Shown here piece after piece: positions 10,786 through 23,352 of a stretch of 64,000 bases of DNA. The notes beneath the pieces are model-generated. The model ran no database searches and was not told the origin of the DNA. It saw only the letters and a program-made list of their open reading frames with translations. Source of the DNA: Serinus canaria (Eukaryota; Chordata; Aves; Passeriformes; Fringillidae); assembly GCF_022539315.1 (NCBI RefSeq), contig NC_066321.1, positions 4,031,324 to 4,095,323 of the forward strand. The letters are read 5' to 3'. A program made the translations under genes and the position numbers. Numbering within the stretch: the first letter of the stretch is position 1; the number at the start of each line of letters is the position of its first letter.

Positions 10786-13700
10786 TGAAGACCATTTCTT
10801 GGTTTTGTGTTTTTCTAAAAAAACTCATTTTAAGTTTGTTACTTAACCTCTTTCTGATACCACTAAATGACTGTGTGATGTGGGCAAGTCTTTTAATAGG
10901 CAATAACATATTCAGGTCTCTGGGATAGAAATGAAACCTCATACACAGCAGTGAGGTCCAGAAGTGGACAAAATGGTGGTTTAAGATCCATCAAATGCAC
11001 ATCAGATTCAAAACCAGCAAAGGTTCCTGCACAACTCAGAACTGAAAGCAAGAGCCCTCTCAGGCTCAGGAAATGGGACTAACTCTGGGATAGGTTTTGG
11101 GTGGGAGCAGGCTCCAACTGCTGATAAGGACCACCACAAGCCTGCAAGGTGGCTTTTTTAGATTTCCCTCCTCTGTGCAGCATTTCTGTTCAAAAACACA
11201 CAAAGAAACCCAAATACCAATCCAAACCCAAGCCCCTCCACGTCGTGCTCTCAGTGCTTCCTCTAGAGAGATTGTGGAAACAAAAATGATCCCTCCCATG
11301 GCAAAAAGCAGTGACTTAAACCATTCCTGGGAGGCATCCAGACACTATCCTGATCCTGTAGTATGTAGAACAAAATAGCTTATCATTCAGATTACTCGCT
11401 TGGACAAAGCTGGAGAGCTTCAAGGACAAGGGAGTTACCCAGGATCAGTGCCATAAATGTTATTATATATGAAACAGCTGCAAGATAAATTCTTTCATAT
11501 TACACATAGGTGCAGTTGTACTTTCAGCTGTCTCACTGGTGGAACACTGTAGGTCTTACACAGCTTTCTCTATCTGTGAAATAACTTCTTAGCTGTGTAG
11601 GGTTGAGTGACCCCTTACAGCTGCGGTGCATCGAAACAAAAAACGGCATCACACCACATCTGTGGCAAGAGCCCAGCCAGAGAACTCCAGAAATTCCTCA
11701 TGGGAACCTTCCTAAAAGTGAACTCGGTGAATAGGGTAAAATTATGACTAAAGGAACCAAAAAAAGCCTGTTAGTTAAATGAATGGTGCTATTAAGAGAA
11801 CAAAGCAGCTTCATCGATTCATAAATATGCTGCTCGTGACCTTTTTTGTGCTTTTCACCTCTCTCCTATTTTTCCTTTTCTTTTTTGAATTATCTGAGAG
11901 AAATCTCCCAAAACCTCTTCAAGGAAATAGCGTACAACCACAGGACTTTGTGCTAATGAACCCCCAGAATTAAAAATCCAGAGGTCAAGAGCACATCTTC
12001 CACGGAGTCTGGGCTGAGTTTCAAATTAAAAGGGTGTTTGACTTCGAGTAGAGGTTGAGTAAAACAGGGGGAAGAATAAGACCCAGTTGAAAAGTTTACT
12101 AAAATTAGGAAATGTGGAATATTGGAAAAAATCTGCAAATTAACCTAGTTACTGGTGTTTCAAACACCATATCAACACTGACTGAAAAGCAGCCCATTAA
12201 GTTATTTTCTTTTTTGATAACTCACATAAAAACACACCTACCCATTATCAGACTAAGCCAAAAAAAGGCAAGAGGAGAACAACAAAGTGACACAGGCTCT
12301 GTTTCTGTTCCAGTTGCTGACTGACAACACTGCCATCCCTTAACATGGTTTTATTCAGTTATTACAACCATCTCTCTGTAAATGACACTTAGGATTATTT
12401 AAGATTATGTTGTAATCCTTTTAATCCTCAGTGCTTTAAATTTCAGGCTAAACACCAAAGAGCAAACTAGCACTTAGCAGAAATATTTAAAGCATGTGAT
12501 TTGAACATAAATCTTCTTTTATTCAGCACTCCTCCGATGAAGACCTAGTGCATCACATCACTCAGCCAGCAAGAACAAACAGCACCGTGCCTCACTGCAA
12601 GCTGCTACCTCACCCCACACCATGGTCTTTTCCTTGGTGCCAGCTACACCATCAATAAAATAAATGAAAGGAAACGAGGAGGTTATAGTCTATGAGATGT
12701 GCATATTTTCAGTTACTGTTAAGGAAAAGTTGAGGGAAAAAAATACCCCCACATAATGTGTTCATCAAGAACAGAAATAGATTGCATGCACAAATTGGAT
12801 AGTGTGAGACAGATCAGACTTATCCTGTTAAAAAGGAAGTAGCTCAATTAAAATGAGAGGGCTAACACTGCTGAAAGCATCATGATCAAGACCAGAAACC
12901 CAAATCTTCCTGCCTGAATATCATTCACTTGCAGTTCCCTCTTTTTTTTTTATTTCTCCCTGCATCAATCACGTTTCCAATTAGTTTTTCTTTATGATAC
13001 TCCTATGCTCCATCTTCTTGCTGCTATCCATTAACTGTCATCTGCTTAGATTTTAAATCCAAGATTTCCTTCTTTTTCTTCAACCCAAAATTTCAATAGT
13101 AATTTTCCATTTGTGATCTATAATTCATGAACTCAAATTGAGCATCCTGGCTAAATCAAACTCAAAATTCTGCACCTACTCCTAACACAACACATTAGCA
13201 CAAAGCAACCACTGCTCTCCCTGAATGAGAAAAGAAGGGTTTATTAGAAAGCAATGAAACAAAACACCAACTATGTTTTGATGGGCTTTGAAGATATAAT
13301 TATACTTTTTTCTGATCATCTCAGAGTTAAGCAGCTAATGTACTTAATCAAAAAGCAATGCAATGTATCTATATTTAGGTTGCAAAAAAAAAAAAAAAAA
13401 GAAGCATTAAAGAAAGCCACCCATGTTGTTTTCATTTGAACAAACCAATGAATAAGTAGACACACACTATCAATTTTATTCCCACCCACGAGGAATAAGT
13501 AGATCAGAAGTGTTTCCTGAAATATTCAGTTTCCAGGTACAAACTGACCTCTCTGCTTTCGAACTGGCCTTGGATTGCCTCCAGACTATCTCACAAATCT
13601 TCGCTCCCTCTGCAGTCCCCTTCCCACTCTATCTGCTCATGTAGCACCAGTCTTGCTCAGTCCCTTCCTTTCCCAAAATGTCACCACTACTGGTGCCAAA

Positions 13701-15438
13701 GCCTTCTCCTCTTTCGCTCTTACCATCTGGCACAATCTTCTTGTAGCTCTCTGTCTAAACAATGCTCCATCCCTTTTCAAAATGTGTCTTAACATATGTC
13801 CTTCCTCCCATGCTTTTACTTCTTAATGTCTCTCCCACTCACTTATTGGCTTGATGAAGACACATTTTAATGGGTTCAAGCAGTAGTGCATGAGTTTCCT
13901 TTCTCACTTTATTCTGATTCAGTTACACCTCACACGAACAGAAGTGAGAAGAAAATGCATTGCAGAGCCTTCGTAGCACCAGTCTGGTAAATCAATAACA
14001 GAGCTTCGTTTGTCTTTACTTTGGAAATGTATTAGCTCAAATGAATCACCAAAATGCATTTCCAAACAGGAATTTTGCTTACTGCAAAATGAAAAATAAA
14101 CCCTAGAAGCTCAGAAGACCCGTCAGTATGCTCAGGGGGTTGCAGGAGTGAAGGCTAAGGTTATACTTAATCACATTCCAAGTGAAAAAGCTGAAGATTG
14201 ACAGCAAAAACCAAAATATTTATTCTAAAAATACCTAGGAAATGACAAAGCCCCAAGTGTTGTCTCAAGACAACCTGAGAGATGTGGGGGGTATAGAGGC
14301 ATAAGTCTCACTGTCTTGGAAAAGAGGAATATTTCTAAATATTGCATGTGCTTTAGAAAGATGTCTATAAAAATAAACCTTGAAAAAGCCCCTGTAACAC
14401 CCAGCTGACCCAAAGAGATTTCTTTTTAAGAAGCCATGTACAGGCCCTTAGGGTTTTTTTTTAATGTGCAGTGTTTTTTTTTTTTCCTTCCACCCCATAC
14501 CCAGACACAGTTGGTTCCTCCAGCATGTTTCATTGGTCATGATGCCAAAGGGCTCTCCAGTAACTAACAGGATCTTGACCCTGACATCTTCCCTTCTGAC
14601 TCTCTCCCCACTTTATTGCTTGTATTATTAAACATTTTAAAAGTTAGAACTCTGGGAAGCAACTTGGCTCATAGAGAATAATATTTTGATGTGGCTTGAT
14701 GCAACATTTAGTGAAACAGAAAAAGACAACAAATCATTTCTACTGATATTCATGGGAGCTGGATTATGTCCAAAACCTGAAGATGTTGCAATAAACTATT
14801 TTAGCCCCTAGATCCTGGAATGTTAACCTTGCAGTAATGCTTTTCCCCTCCTTTCATCTTCTTGGGCCTTGATCCTCCCTTTCAATTCAATGGGATTTGG
14901 ACGAAGGAATTAAATAATATTATTTTCCATCAATGAAGAATAGCCCTGTGAGAAATACATGTCCTTCTCTGCTGGCCCTGATAGAGGCAAGCTTTTAAAA
15001 TCCTCCCTTCCCCTTGCAGAAGTGAACCTGGGTCATCACCGTCTGAGGACCCTGAGCAGCAATAAAAATAAACAGAGAAACCGCACTGCGCTGGAGCCCT
15101 GCTTGTATAAGCAGTTTGAAGAAGTTGTGTTTATGGAAGTCCTCTAGGTCAAGATTCTAGGCCTGAACCCAAAGCAATTACCTACTAAGTTTTAAAAACA
15201 AATTGAATATAGAGCATTAATCAATAAATCAACAGGTTCTCAAGTGTTTAGGAAACTCAGTCATCAGAACTCCTTCTCTTAGAAAAATAGTAAACCGATG
15301 CTGGATAAAGTGTTACACTCCTTTACTGGTAAGAAAAATGCTGTATTAAATCAGGATCTGGTTATTAAAACCAAGGAAATAAAGCCTACCTCTTCAGAGT
15401 TCAGACACAAATGAGCAGTGGAATGTTTTGCCTCTTAC
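10786..15438. other. Intronic sequence, no gene seen
   Basis: This is AT-rich intron up to the donor of the fifth coding exon. It contains a 17-base A run at 13384-13400 and a possible fossil repeat around 14870-14920 (see its own entry). No splice-flanked coding segment with recognisable homology was found. Confidence 0.55.
14868..14915. repeat. Possible fossil amniote repeat arm
   Basis: GGGCCTTGATCCT followed by TTCAATTCAATGGGATTTGG resembles the 'gcctgatcct ... ttcaatgggact' arms of palindromic interspersed repeats common in reptile and bird genomes. It is short and diverged; the call rests on recalled motif similarity only. Confidence 0.3.
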
Positions 15439-15528
15439 CTGAAAGACATTCTTTCTGCTGGATTTCTCTGAGGTCCACTCAATGCGAGCACCACACAAAT
15501 CCACACACTCAGGTTTATATCCTGGCTT
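15439..15528 (-). CDS. ARHGAP15: ARHGAP15 fifth coding exon (PH domain, residues 131-160)
   Basis: This is a 90-base, 30-codon, phase 0-0 exon on the minus strand. The acceptor is CTTTTCTTTTCCAG and the donor is CAG|GTAAGA. It encodes KPGYKPECVDLCGARIEW and then a stretch ending SSRKNVFQ. Mammalian ARHGAP15 has a closely similar segment (KTGHKPES-VDLCGA-IEW and EKSSRKNVFQ as I recall). It covers the central to late strands of the PH domain. The next exon in the family begins ITTVSGNEFLLQSD and carries the domain's C-terminal helix. I searched the minus strand of 1-15438 by eye and did not find it, so this intron is at least 15.4 kb and the catalytic RhoGAP half lies outside the window. Confidence 0.94.
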
Positions 15529-17902
15529 CTGGAAAAGAAAAGAAAAAAAAATCAACATGAATATGGCCTGACTTTTCATAAATGGGGACAGTTATCAGAT
15601 AAAAGAAGAATAGATCAAGTTAAAATGGCAGGTTGTTGTAGCACAGCTGCTGATATTACTGAAAAGAGCTCATTATATACCCTGGTATTGTTAAAGAACC
15701 ACTCTTGGGGTGTCTTAGTTCAGAAATAAGGTTCTTATATTAGAACATAATTTTAAAAACAATTAAATGGTTTAAAAACAAACAGCCTAGTGTAACATAT
15801 AGTAGATCAAAATACAAATGCAGACACATGGACCAGCTATTTTCTATGCTTACTTTGCCAAACCTCTTGAAGAGTCATTGAGTTGAAAGGAAAAAATTTG
15901 TGGGTTTTCCAAATGCAAATTTAAACTGATGCAACTGGAAAGGACAGAAATTAGACAAGAACATACATCGTATCTCTAAGACAAGCTACCTCCTTTCTCC
16001 AAGCAAATTATCATTTCTTGCTCCTAAAAAAAGAAGAAAAGGCTTCGAGGGCATGTGTGACACCCAGAAAGAGCTCAGCACCAGGGCTGATACTTCTCAG
16101 TGTCAGTCCACGCATCCTGGAGTGACACAGCTCTGCCTCCCCTGCTCCTCCATATGGATGCAAGGAATTCAAAGAGCAGATTTGTTTGCCTGTATCATTT
16201 ACGTTGCTGGGAGTTGGTGTAAAGCACAATAATCCTCATTTGCCATCGAAGCTCCTTCTCCAGGGACTCTGCCTGTGCAGCAGTTCTGGCAAAGCCCCTG
16301 TAGTTCAGGCTAGGCTTTGTAGATTGGGTTGCTGCACATCCTACTCATCAGTAAAAATACTGCTGTTAAAGTAAAAAGCACCACTAACTCCCTTTTGGGT
16401 AGGGGATGGAGTGATACCCACATAATTTAATAAATCAGTTTGATGAAACTGTTTTCTCTGCTCTTAAGCCATAGTTGCCCTAAAAATGTCATTAGTGGTA
16501 GAGAGAACAGACTTTATAGGGTTAAGAGTGGCCAGTCCAGCACCAGCCACAGAGTCTGGTTTCCAAAAACTACTCACTGGATTTCTCTGATGTTGCTATT
16601 AAAGGCTAAAATATGTGAGTTCTCCAGGATGCCTTTGAGATGGGAGGAAGAGAACCTATTTAGGTTAAAAGAAGCAAAGAGATCCTGGTCAAGTGATTTG
16701 CAGGCCTAGTATCTGGAAGTTTTCAGTACTGGGATTGCAATTATGTTCTCCATTTGCCAAACCATGAAACCACGATGGTTAAGCTCCACTGAAACTGACA
16801 GTCCTGTGTGCCTTTGTTCCTTTTTTTTTTTTGTTATTATTAATTTTTTTAATAGAAGAAATATACTCTTCAAAACAGAAGGATGTTCTTGTGGTTAAAC
16901 CACCAGAAGAAAAGAACTTGGATTTCTTTTTCCCCACCTCTACCTCAAATTTCCTGCCTGGCCTCTGAACAAGAGCTTAGTCTCTCCAATTTTTTAATAG
17001 CAGATCAAAACTGCAGCATTGAGACTTGATTTTGCAAAAAAAAATATATATATTGAGAGATTTAATCAGCTAATATTTGCATGGCAAAAATTATGAAGTT
17101 GTAAAAAAACTCCAAGCGCCAGTATATTAATGCAAATAAATATTCAAATAGTGGAGGAAATGAATGAGTTCTCAATATTCCAATATTATTATACTTTTAA
17201 AAATAGGGCTATGAAGTTTAGATCATCTCCAGGACTCCATGCAATGCCCAGATCTGCACCACACAGGCAGCTCTGCAACCCATCAGGAACACACAAGACA
17301 GGCTTCTCAAAGTGGGCAATCTTGCTCTCTTTGAAAAAAGATTACTCACATGGGTCGTTTGAGTTGGAAAATACTTTCACAAAGAGGGGCAGCTTTATTC
17401 CACCAGCAGAAAGAGTTGAGAAATTTTGGAAACACATTATGAGATTAAAAGAAGAGATTAACATGTAGACAAAGAAAGAGAAATAGTTTTTTGATAGTGA
17501 ACATTACTGGGCTAAGAATATTTTCCTCAGGAAAACAGCCATGGAAAACCAAAGGGAGAAAAAAACAAAAGCCTAAAGAGGTGTTGCAGGAAGATGGAAT
17601 AGTGATCTCAGTAGTATCTCTAATTTCTATTTAAATTTATTGTACAAAAATACATGCAACAGCAGAAGCTGGACCCTCCTGTGCACCCAGTGAGCACAGA
17701 GTGTAATTTTGCTGCTGTTGCAGTACTCTGGAGTTTGTTTACAGCTCTGATTTTGTAATAAGCAGAAGAAAAGTACAAGCATGTGCATCTCCCTCTCCAG
17801 AAAGGATGGGATGCAGGCTTGTGGGAGAGATGAACAGGCTTCTGTTATGTGCAATAATTATTTGAGTCAGTCTCTTTCTCTGGGGGAAATAAATACAAAT
17901 TG

Positions 17903-18002
17903 AGCAACCTGGTCTAGTGGAAGACTTCCCTCCCCACAGCAGGGGAATGGAACAAAATGATCTTTAAGGTCCCTTCCAACCCAAACTCTGAGATTCTATG
18001 AA
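17903..18002 (+). mobile_element. CR1 LINE 3' end fragment
   Basis: AACCTGGTCTAGTGGAAGAC is followed by CCACAGCAGGGGAATGGAAC, ATGATCTTTAAGGTCCCTTC and CAACCCAAACTCTGAGATTC, and it ends in GATTCTATGAAA. This is the sense-orientation CR1 3' terminus with its ATTCTATG-type end, about 100 bases long, opposite to ARHGAP15. Confidence 0.92.
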
Positions 18003-18105
18003 AACATCCTTTAGAGAATTTATCAGTTCTGACCACAATGTGTCTATGAACTCCTGAGTATGGCTTAAAATGTGAAGCTTCTGATGAAAACTTCATGCTA
18101 AATCA

Positions 18106-18520
18106 TTCACAGAATGACCAGGTTGGAAGAGATCTTCAAGATCATCGAGTCCAACCCAGCCCCAACAGCTCAACTGCACCCTGGCACCCAGTGCCACATC
18201 CAGGCTTTGTGAAACACACCCAGGGATGGGGACTCCACCACCGCCCTGGGCAGCCATTCCAGAACTTTATCACTCTTTCCATGAAAAGCTTTTTCCTAAT
18301 ATCCAACCCATATTTCCCTTGGTGCAGCTTGAGACTGTGACCTCTGGTTCTGTCAGTGCTGCCTGGAGAGAGACCAACCCCACCTGAGCACAGCCACTTT
18401 TCAGGGGGGTGTAGAGGGTGATAAGGTCACCCCTGACTCCTTTTCTCCAGGCTGAGCACCCCCAGCTCCCTTTTCAGAGTCACTGAGGCTGAAACTCCCA
18501 TCACTCTTCTGCTGCACGCC
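18106..18520 (-). mobile_element. CR1 LINE 3' fragment, different subfamily
   Basis: The plus strand begins TCACAGAATGACCAGGTTGG, then AGATCTTCAAGATCATCGAG and TCCAACCCAGCCCCAACAGC. It continues through GGGACTCCACCACCGCCCTG and CTCTTTCCATGAAAAGCTTT to GAGCACCCCCAGCTCCC. It is the reverse complement of a CR1 3' region, about 415 bases. The wording differs from the 'ggtttgggttggaaggg' copies, indicating a distinct and probably older CR1 subfamily. It lies head to head with the plus-strand CR1 about 100 bases away. Confidence 0.9.
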
Positions 18521-21364
18521 GGGGGCGCACCCACTGAAACCCATCAGAACTCCAGAAAATGTACAAGGAAGTTCATTTTGGCCTAAACATTTCCCTGCTG
18601 CAGAGCTGGCTTGCCAGGTTATGCAACACCCAGAGACCCTGGAGAGAGCAAGTTAAGGTGACTGGGAAGCCTGAGCTCTCCACGTCCTTGCTTTGTGCTC
18701 TGCAGTCAGAGCAATTATGTTATATCAATGCTGTTGCAGGGGGTTATGCTGTAAATTGATACAAGTGTCTGCTAAGATGAAATCTTCCTAAACATGAATA
18801 TGGATTTCAGCAGCATTTTCACTCACTAAATTACTCTGCAGATGGGCTAATAACCTGAGGTTAAAATAACCTCTGTTGAATAAACTATCTGAGGGAATAA
18901 ACTGACTACATTTTCTTGGTCGGAAAGACCAACTGATGATAGAATTAAACGCTGGTAGGAAAGAAAGGAGCTGTGGTTCATTTAGATCACAGTGTCCTTA
19001 ATTTAAAATAAAGAGCTAGTCAAATTCTTAAGAATAGTTAAACAAAAACAAACAACAACAAAGTGTTTTAAAGCCAGTACCACAAAAAAAATCAAGGCAG
19101 CAGAAAAAGCTAATGATTTAGCTACATGGGATGCAAACTTGCATTTTCAGTAGTATTTGTAAACAATCTCATTTTCTGAATCTCTCCTCTGTGTGCTTTA
19201 ATTGCTATGCTCTATTACTTCAGATAACTCCAGATTTTGTCACCAAATTCACCAGAAAGCAAAGCAATGGGTCCCAGTCCTCTCCACGGAAATCAACAGC
19301 AAAGTTACCACAGTGAGTCCTGCACCTACAGTCACACACAGGAACAGCAAAACCTTTTAGGTGTTGCCAGTTCCTTGATCAAAACATTACTAAAGATTTA
19401 GACAAATAGAATTTCAGATCACCTTTAAATGCTATTCAGTCCCATTGTCATGAAAAGAGGTAGTAGAGGTGCTCTCATTTCCCTCTCTCCTGCTGCCTTT
19501 GTTTTGTGAAATATCATTCCTCTTTTAATGATGCTTAGTCTAAATTTTTGTTCCAAGTACAGTATTTAATAATTAATAATTGATGAATTAATATCTTTAG
19601 AACACAAAGGAACTTTAATCTTTTTGTTAAGTCACATCATTTTCCTGCTAACAATAAAAATGCTTTGTTATAATTCATACTATTGTGGATGAACATAGCT
19701 TCTCTTACATTATTTAATTAATGGTTGAGTTCCCCCTTTTCCAAAGTAAGCAAAAACTGGAAAAATAAAATAGAATCAGTAAACAAATGGCATCTAACGA
19801 ATCTTTTTTTTTGTATTAGTCCCTTTCCAGTATCAAAATTATATCTGGGTAAGTGGTTTACAAAGGAAAGAAGTACTGCATTTACTCATTTACAGATGAG
19901 ATAAGCATAGCAGTTAAGCTTTTTTTGACATGCAAAATTTGAGTTTAGGAAATTGAGTTATAAAATTATGAACACTGACAGCTCTTGTTGTTTTCAAGCT
20001 TTATCTAATTTATTTACTGTTGCATTTAAGTTTTATGCAACAGACAGAAAATGTAACTTCAACAGATTTTTCTCACCTAGTGAACATTGAGTTCACAGCC
20101 CCAGCATTCAAATCTAGCACGGAATAAAACAAAAAAAAAAAATCAACTTTTTTTTACCCTCCCCAGAATGAGAAAAATACAGGTCCAATATGTCTGTGTT
20201 CTTCCTAACACAGGAGATTTTATCTCACTGATAAAATGAGCACTGGTGGTGACTGAGGCTTCAGGGAAAGGGACTGACCTCTCAGAAGGTCCTGTTTTAT
20301 AACCCACCATCCCTTCTTTAGTTAAATCATTTGAGATCTGGGACAAAACCCCATCTTCCAAGCTGGTCTTGTTTAGTATCCAAATCCCTAAAGAGCTAAT
20401 GGGGATTTTAACCATGTTGGGGAGTCTCAGAGCAAAATCAAGCATGCTGTGTGTTAAATTTCCACCAGTTCATTTATCTTCTGAAATCTGGGTAAGGACT
20501 TGCAAAGAGAGGGAAGAGGTAGCAGACAGAGGTGCAAGACATTTAGTAAATCATAATAGTTCTAATAAATTCACCTTTGACATTTTTCCTTTTTCCTAAT
20601 AACATAAAAGTCAACTTTATGGAAAACAGGTAATTCTGAAAAAAAAAAATAATTCCAGCTTTTCTCTTTTCATGGCTGCAGAGAGGTTGTATTTTGCAGC
20701 TGGACTGGCACAAACAAGCAGGAAGTGCTAGATTCCACCCTTTATTTTTTTGTATTGTTTCATATCTTAGTTCCGGGGTTCTTTTTCTACAAAGCTCAAA
20801 AAATGTGAGGCATGAAAAGGTGCTCTTCAAGGCTGATTTTATGACAGGTGGCATTGATAGATCTAGGATTTATAGAAGAACAGTCTGCATCACCTGCCAC
20901 AGGAAAAATAACTTATTGTTTGTGACTCCTGCCAAAGAGAGCACCTTTGCGGCCACCCATCAAGCCAATGAGATTTGGCAGGTTCGATCAGGCCTTGAGA
21001 GCCTTTCACAACAGGGCTTTGTCAAACCTGTCCCTCCCCTGCCCACAGTGTCACAGAGCCTCCAAATTTCCCTTCTGTTGCCCACGCTGAGGTCCGGCCT
21101 TGCCCAGCACCGAGGGGACGCGCCACTACTGCTCGCACAGCAGAGCTGTCACGTGTCCCCAGATGGAGATCGGTGGCCTTTCCTTGGGGCACAATAAAAA
21201 GGTACTGCAAATTTCACTTTGTAGTAACTACAGGCTACAGAAATTGCATTAGCTGCATTAGATGGAGTCGTAGAAATATTCAGGAAGGTTAGCGGGATAT
21301 GGTGGATGTCACATTTATACTGCGATAAAAAATCACTTTGCTAACTTATAATGTTTTCTGCTTT

Positions 21365-21678
21365 GGTAACACCCTATATTAAGGTGCCGCTTATAAATAA
21401 TTTATTATTATTTATTAATGTATAAACCACTTTATAGGATGGTAGATAACAACTTAAATTCATGTATTAAAGATGCACATGCATGGTTTAATACAATTTA
21501 CGCCTCACAATATCCTTTGCAACAGATTCTCATCGCATCATCTGTTCAGCATTTATTACTAATGCATTTTATAACATACTTTATAATACATTATTTGAGG
21601 AAGTAGCTGCATTTAGTGATCATTTTCATAAATAAGAATAAAGCATTTATAAGTGGCACCTTAATTTAAAGTGTTACC
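21365..21678. mobile_element. Palindromic MITE-like DNA transposon with GGTAACAC termini
   Basis: The left end GGTAACACCCTATATTAAGG and the complement of the right end GGTAACACTTTAAATTAAGG start long terminal inverted repeats. By eye, 41 of the first 48 positions match, running on through GTGCC(G/A)CTTATAAAT and TTATT. The 314-base element has no coding capacity and could fold into a long hairpin. GGTAACACTTTA-type ends are typical of non-autonomous vertebrate elements such as the Angel-like family of fish, as I recall. No convincing target-site duplication remains. It lies in the ARHGAP15 intron, about 260 bases downstream of the fourth coding exon's donor. Confidence 0.85.
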
Positions 21679-21936
21679 TTCACATTACTGGGTAGTCACT
21701 CACCATTTGTCTCACTTTGCAATTACTCTCGAAATGCACCTCTTAATAAAGGACATGCTGTGTCCTATTTCTTCACATACACTACATCTGATTAAGAGTT
21801 TATCAAGGCATTTTCCTTCAGCTGCTTTCAAACCTTTGAAGTTGCCAGCTCAGTCTAAATTTGTCTTCTGCAAACACCAAACTTTTCTATATTGAAATAA
21901 TAGTTGCCAGGAGACTGAGGATATTGGATTGCCTAC

Positions 21937-22024
21937 CAGGTTGGCCATCGCCGGCTGCTTGGACTCTTTGTAGAATTCCATTTTCCGAGCAGTAAGAACA
22001 ATCCAGGAGGTAGACCAATTTTTC
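21937..22024 (-). CDS. ARHGAP15: ARHGAP15 fourth coding exon (PH domain core, residues 101-130)
   Basis: This is an 88-base exon on the minus strand. Its first G completes the arginine codon split from the previous exon, and 29 codons follow. It begins RKNWSTSWIVLTARKMEF and ends YKESKQPAMANL. KNW-TSWIVL and the FYKESKQ stretch are diagnostic of the ARHGAP15 PH domain. The acceptor is TTCTTTGTAAG (AAG rather than the preferred CAG or TAG) and the donor is GTAGGC, so both splice sites are somewhat weak. Phase is 2 at entry and 0 at exit. A palindromic MITE-like element starts about 260 bases inside the downstream intron. The fit to both flanking exons in phase and in homology makes the call secure. 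Confidence 0.94.
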
Positions 22025-23352
22025 CTTACAAAGAATATTAAAAAATACAAGGGGAAAAAAAAAAGAAATCTGTGAGGAATTCAAGCAGGAGGTAAAATAT
22101 ATTTCATTTCTAGACATGGCTTTTAATCATTAAAACATAATACATATTAATATATACATGTCAGAAACAAAAATGGTCTAAAGTCAACATTGTCAACAAA
22201 CTTCCATCAACACTGATGGAGTTGCACCACCCTAATTATACCCAAAATGTAACCTATCAAAGCTTGAAGGGCTTCCTTTTCCTCATTGACATTTTCAAGC
22301 CCATTTGTGTTTCTTATTTGCCATGGTGTCAAATGAAAACAGTGGGATTATTCACACATGCTCAAAGTTCACAAGAAGAGGACTCCGAAATAGCTGGTGC
22401 CCTTCTGGTACCTAATACTTAAAATAAAACTGAGAAGGAAAAATGTTGATCTGACTACACAGAGCTCAGTAACAGGTCTATTTTGAAAGGTCCCAAATGC
22501 TGTCTCCTTCCCCTAATTAAAAAGTTTACACGAGTGCAAGAAAGATAAGAACAATATCTGAGCAAGGTTTGAGTAACCATTAAATACCAGGAGTTCATGG
22601 TAGAGCCCTAGAGAACTGACAAACTGCTGGGGTGAGGGAGAAGTGAAAATACACATGGACATGTGAAAGAAAGACCCCTGATACAGAAAAACATAATATT
22701 CAACTCAGAGGAAAATGCTATTATATATGTTATCTATAACAGGTTTAAAACCACTACATAATCATAAATCTGATCTGATAAAAAGCTATTTTTAGACCAT
22801 CAGCTAAAGTTTAAGTTTTGAATTTAGGGGTCGAAATATCTGATATTTACAGGAAAGCTCATAAACCCATTATTGATCTGCTTCACATGGTGAATATGAG
22901 TTGTCTATTGGTATGCACCACTTCAGATCTTCAGTGTTTTCTCTATTTTTTCTTTCCATCTAAAAGAGGTCTTGTGAGTGCACAAGGGTGTGAGTGGTCA
23001 AGCATGCTATGTGCAGATTTAAACAAACTGAGAGTTGGATAGGCTGGCTGAATATGGATTACCAAGGGACTCAGTGGTAATATATCTTGGAATACATCTT
23101 AAACCCAGTACCAATTTATACCAAATGACCCCAGCTATGGATGGGATGGGGCATCCACAGCTTCTCTGAGCAACCTGTGCCAAGGCCTCAGCTCCCTCAC
23201 AGGCAAGAATTTCTTCCTAATGTCCCATCTGACCCTGCTCTGTGTTGCTTTGAAGCCATTCCCTTTTCTCCTGTGATTCCAGGCCCTTGTCCAAAGTCCC
23301 TCTCCTGCTCTCTTGGATCCCCTTTAGCCTCTGACACACTCCCATGTTATAC
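22025..23352 (-). other. ARHGAP15: ARHGAP15 intron between third and fourth coding exons
   Basis: This 1.3-kb intron has a CR1 tail at its start in gene terms (23138-23335). The rest is AT-rich unique sequence with no further exon. Confidence 0.75.
23138..23335 (-). mobile_element. CR1 LINE fragment abutting a splice donor
   Basis: The plus strand reads GGATGGGGCATCCACAGCTT, CTCTGAGCAACCTGTGCCAA, GGCAAGAATTTCTTCCTAAT and GTCCCATCTGACCCTGCTCT, ending near CTCTTGGATCCCCTTTAG. It is the reverse complement of the CR1 ORF2/3' region, so it is co-oriented with ARHGAP15. Both the extreme 3' end and the 5' part are missing. It ends roughly 15-20 bases from the GTATAA donor at 23352. Confidence 0.87.

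Larger units (their letters stand above)
15529..21936 (-). other. ARHGAP15: ARHGAP15 intron between fourth and fifth coding exons
   Basis: This 6.4-kb intron holds two CR1 tails (about 17.9-18.5 kb) and the palindromic MITE-like element at 21365-21678. A somewhat GC-richer stretch at 20980-21190 has a few CpGs. No additional exon was recognised. Confidence 0.7.

Noticed and set aside
1..15438. Search for the next ARHGAP15 exon (ITTVSGNEFLLQSD region)
   Set aside because: No matching minus-strand peptide with splice sites was found by eye, so the exon is assumed to be outside the window.
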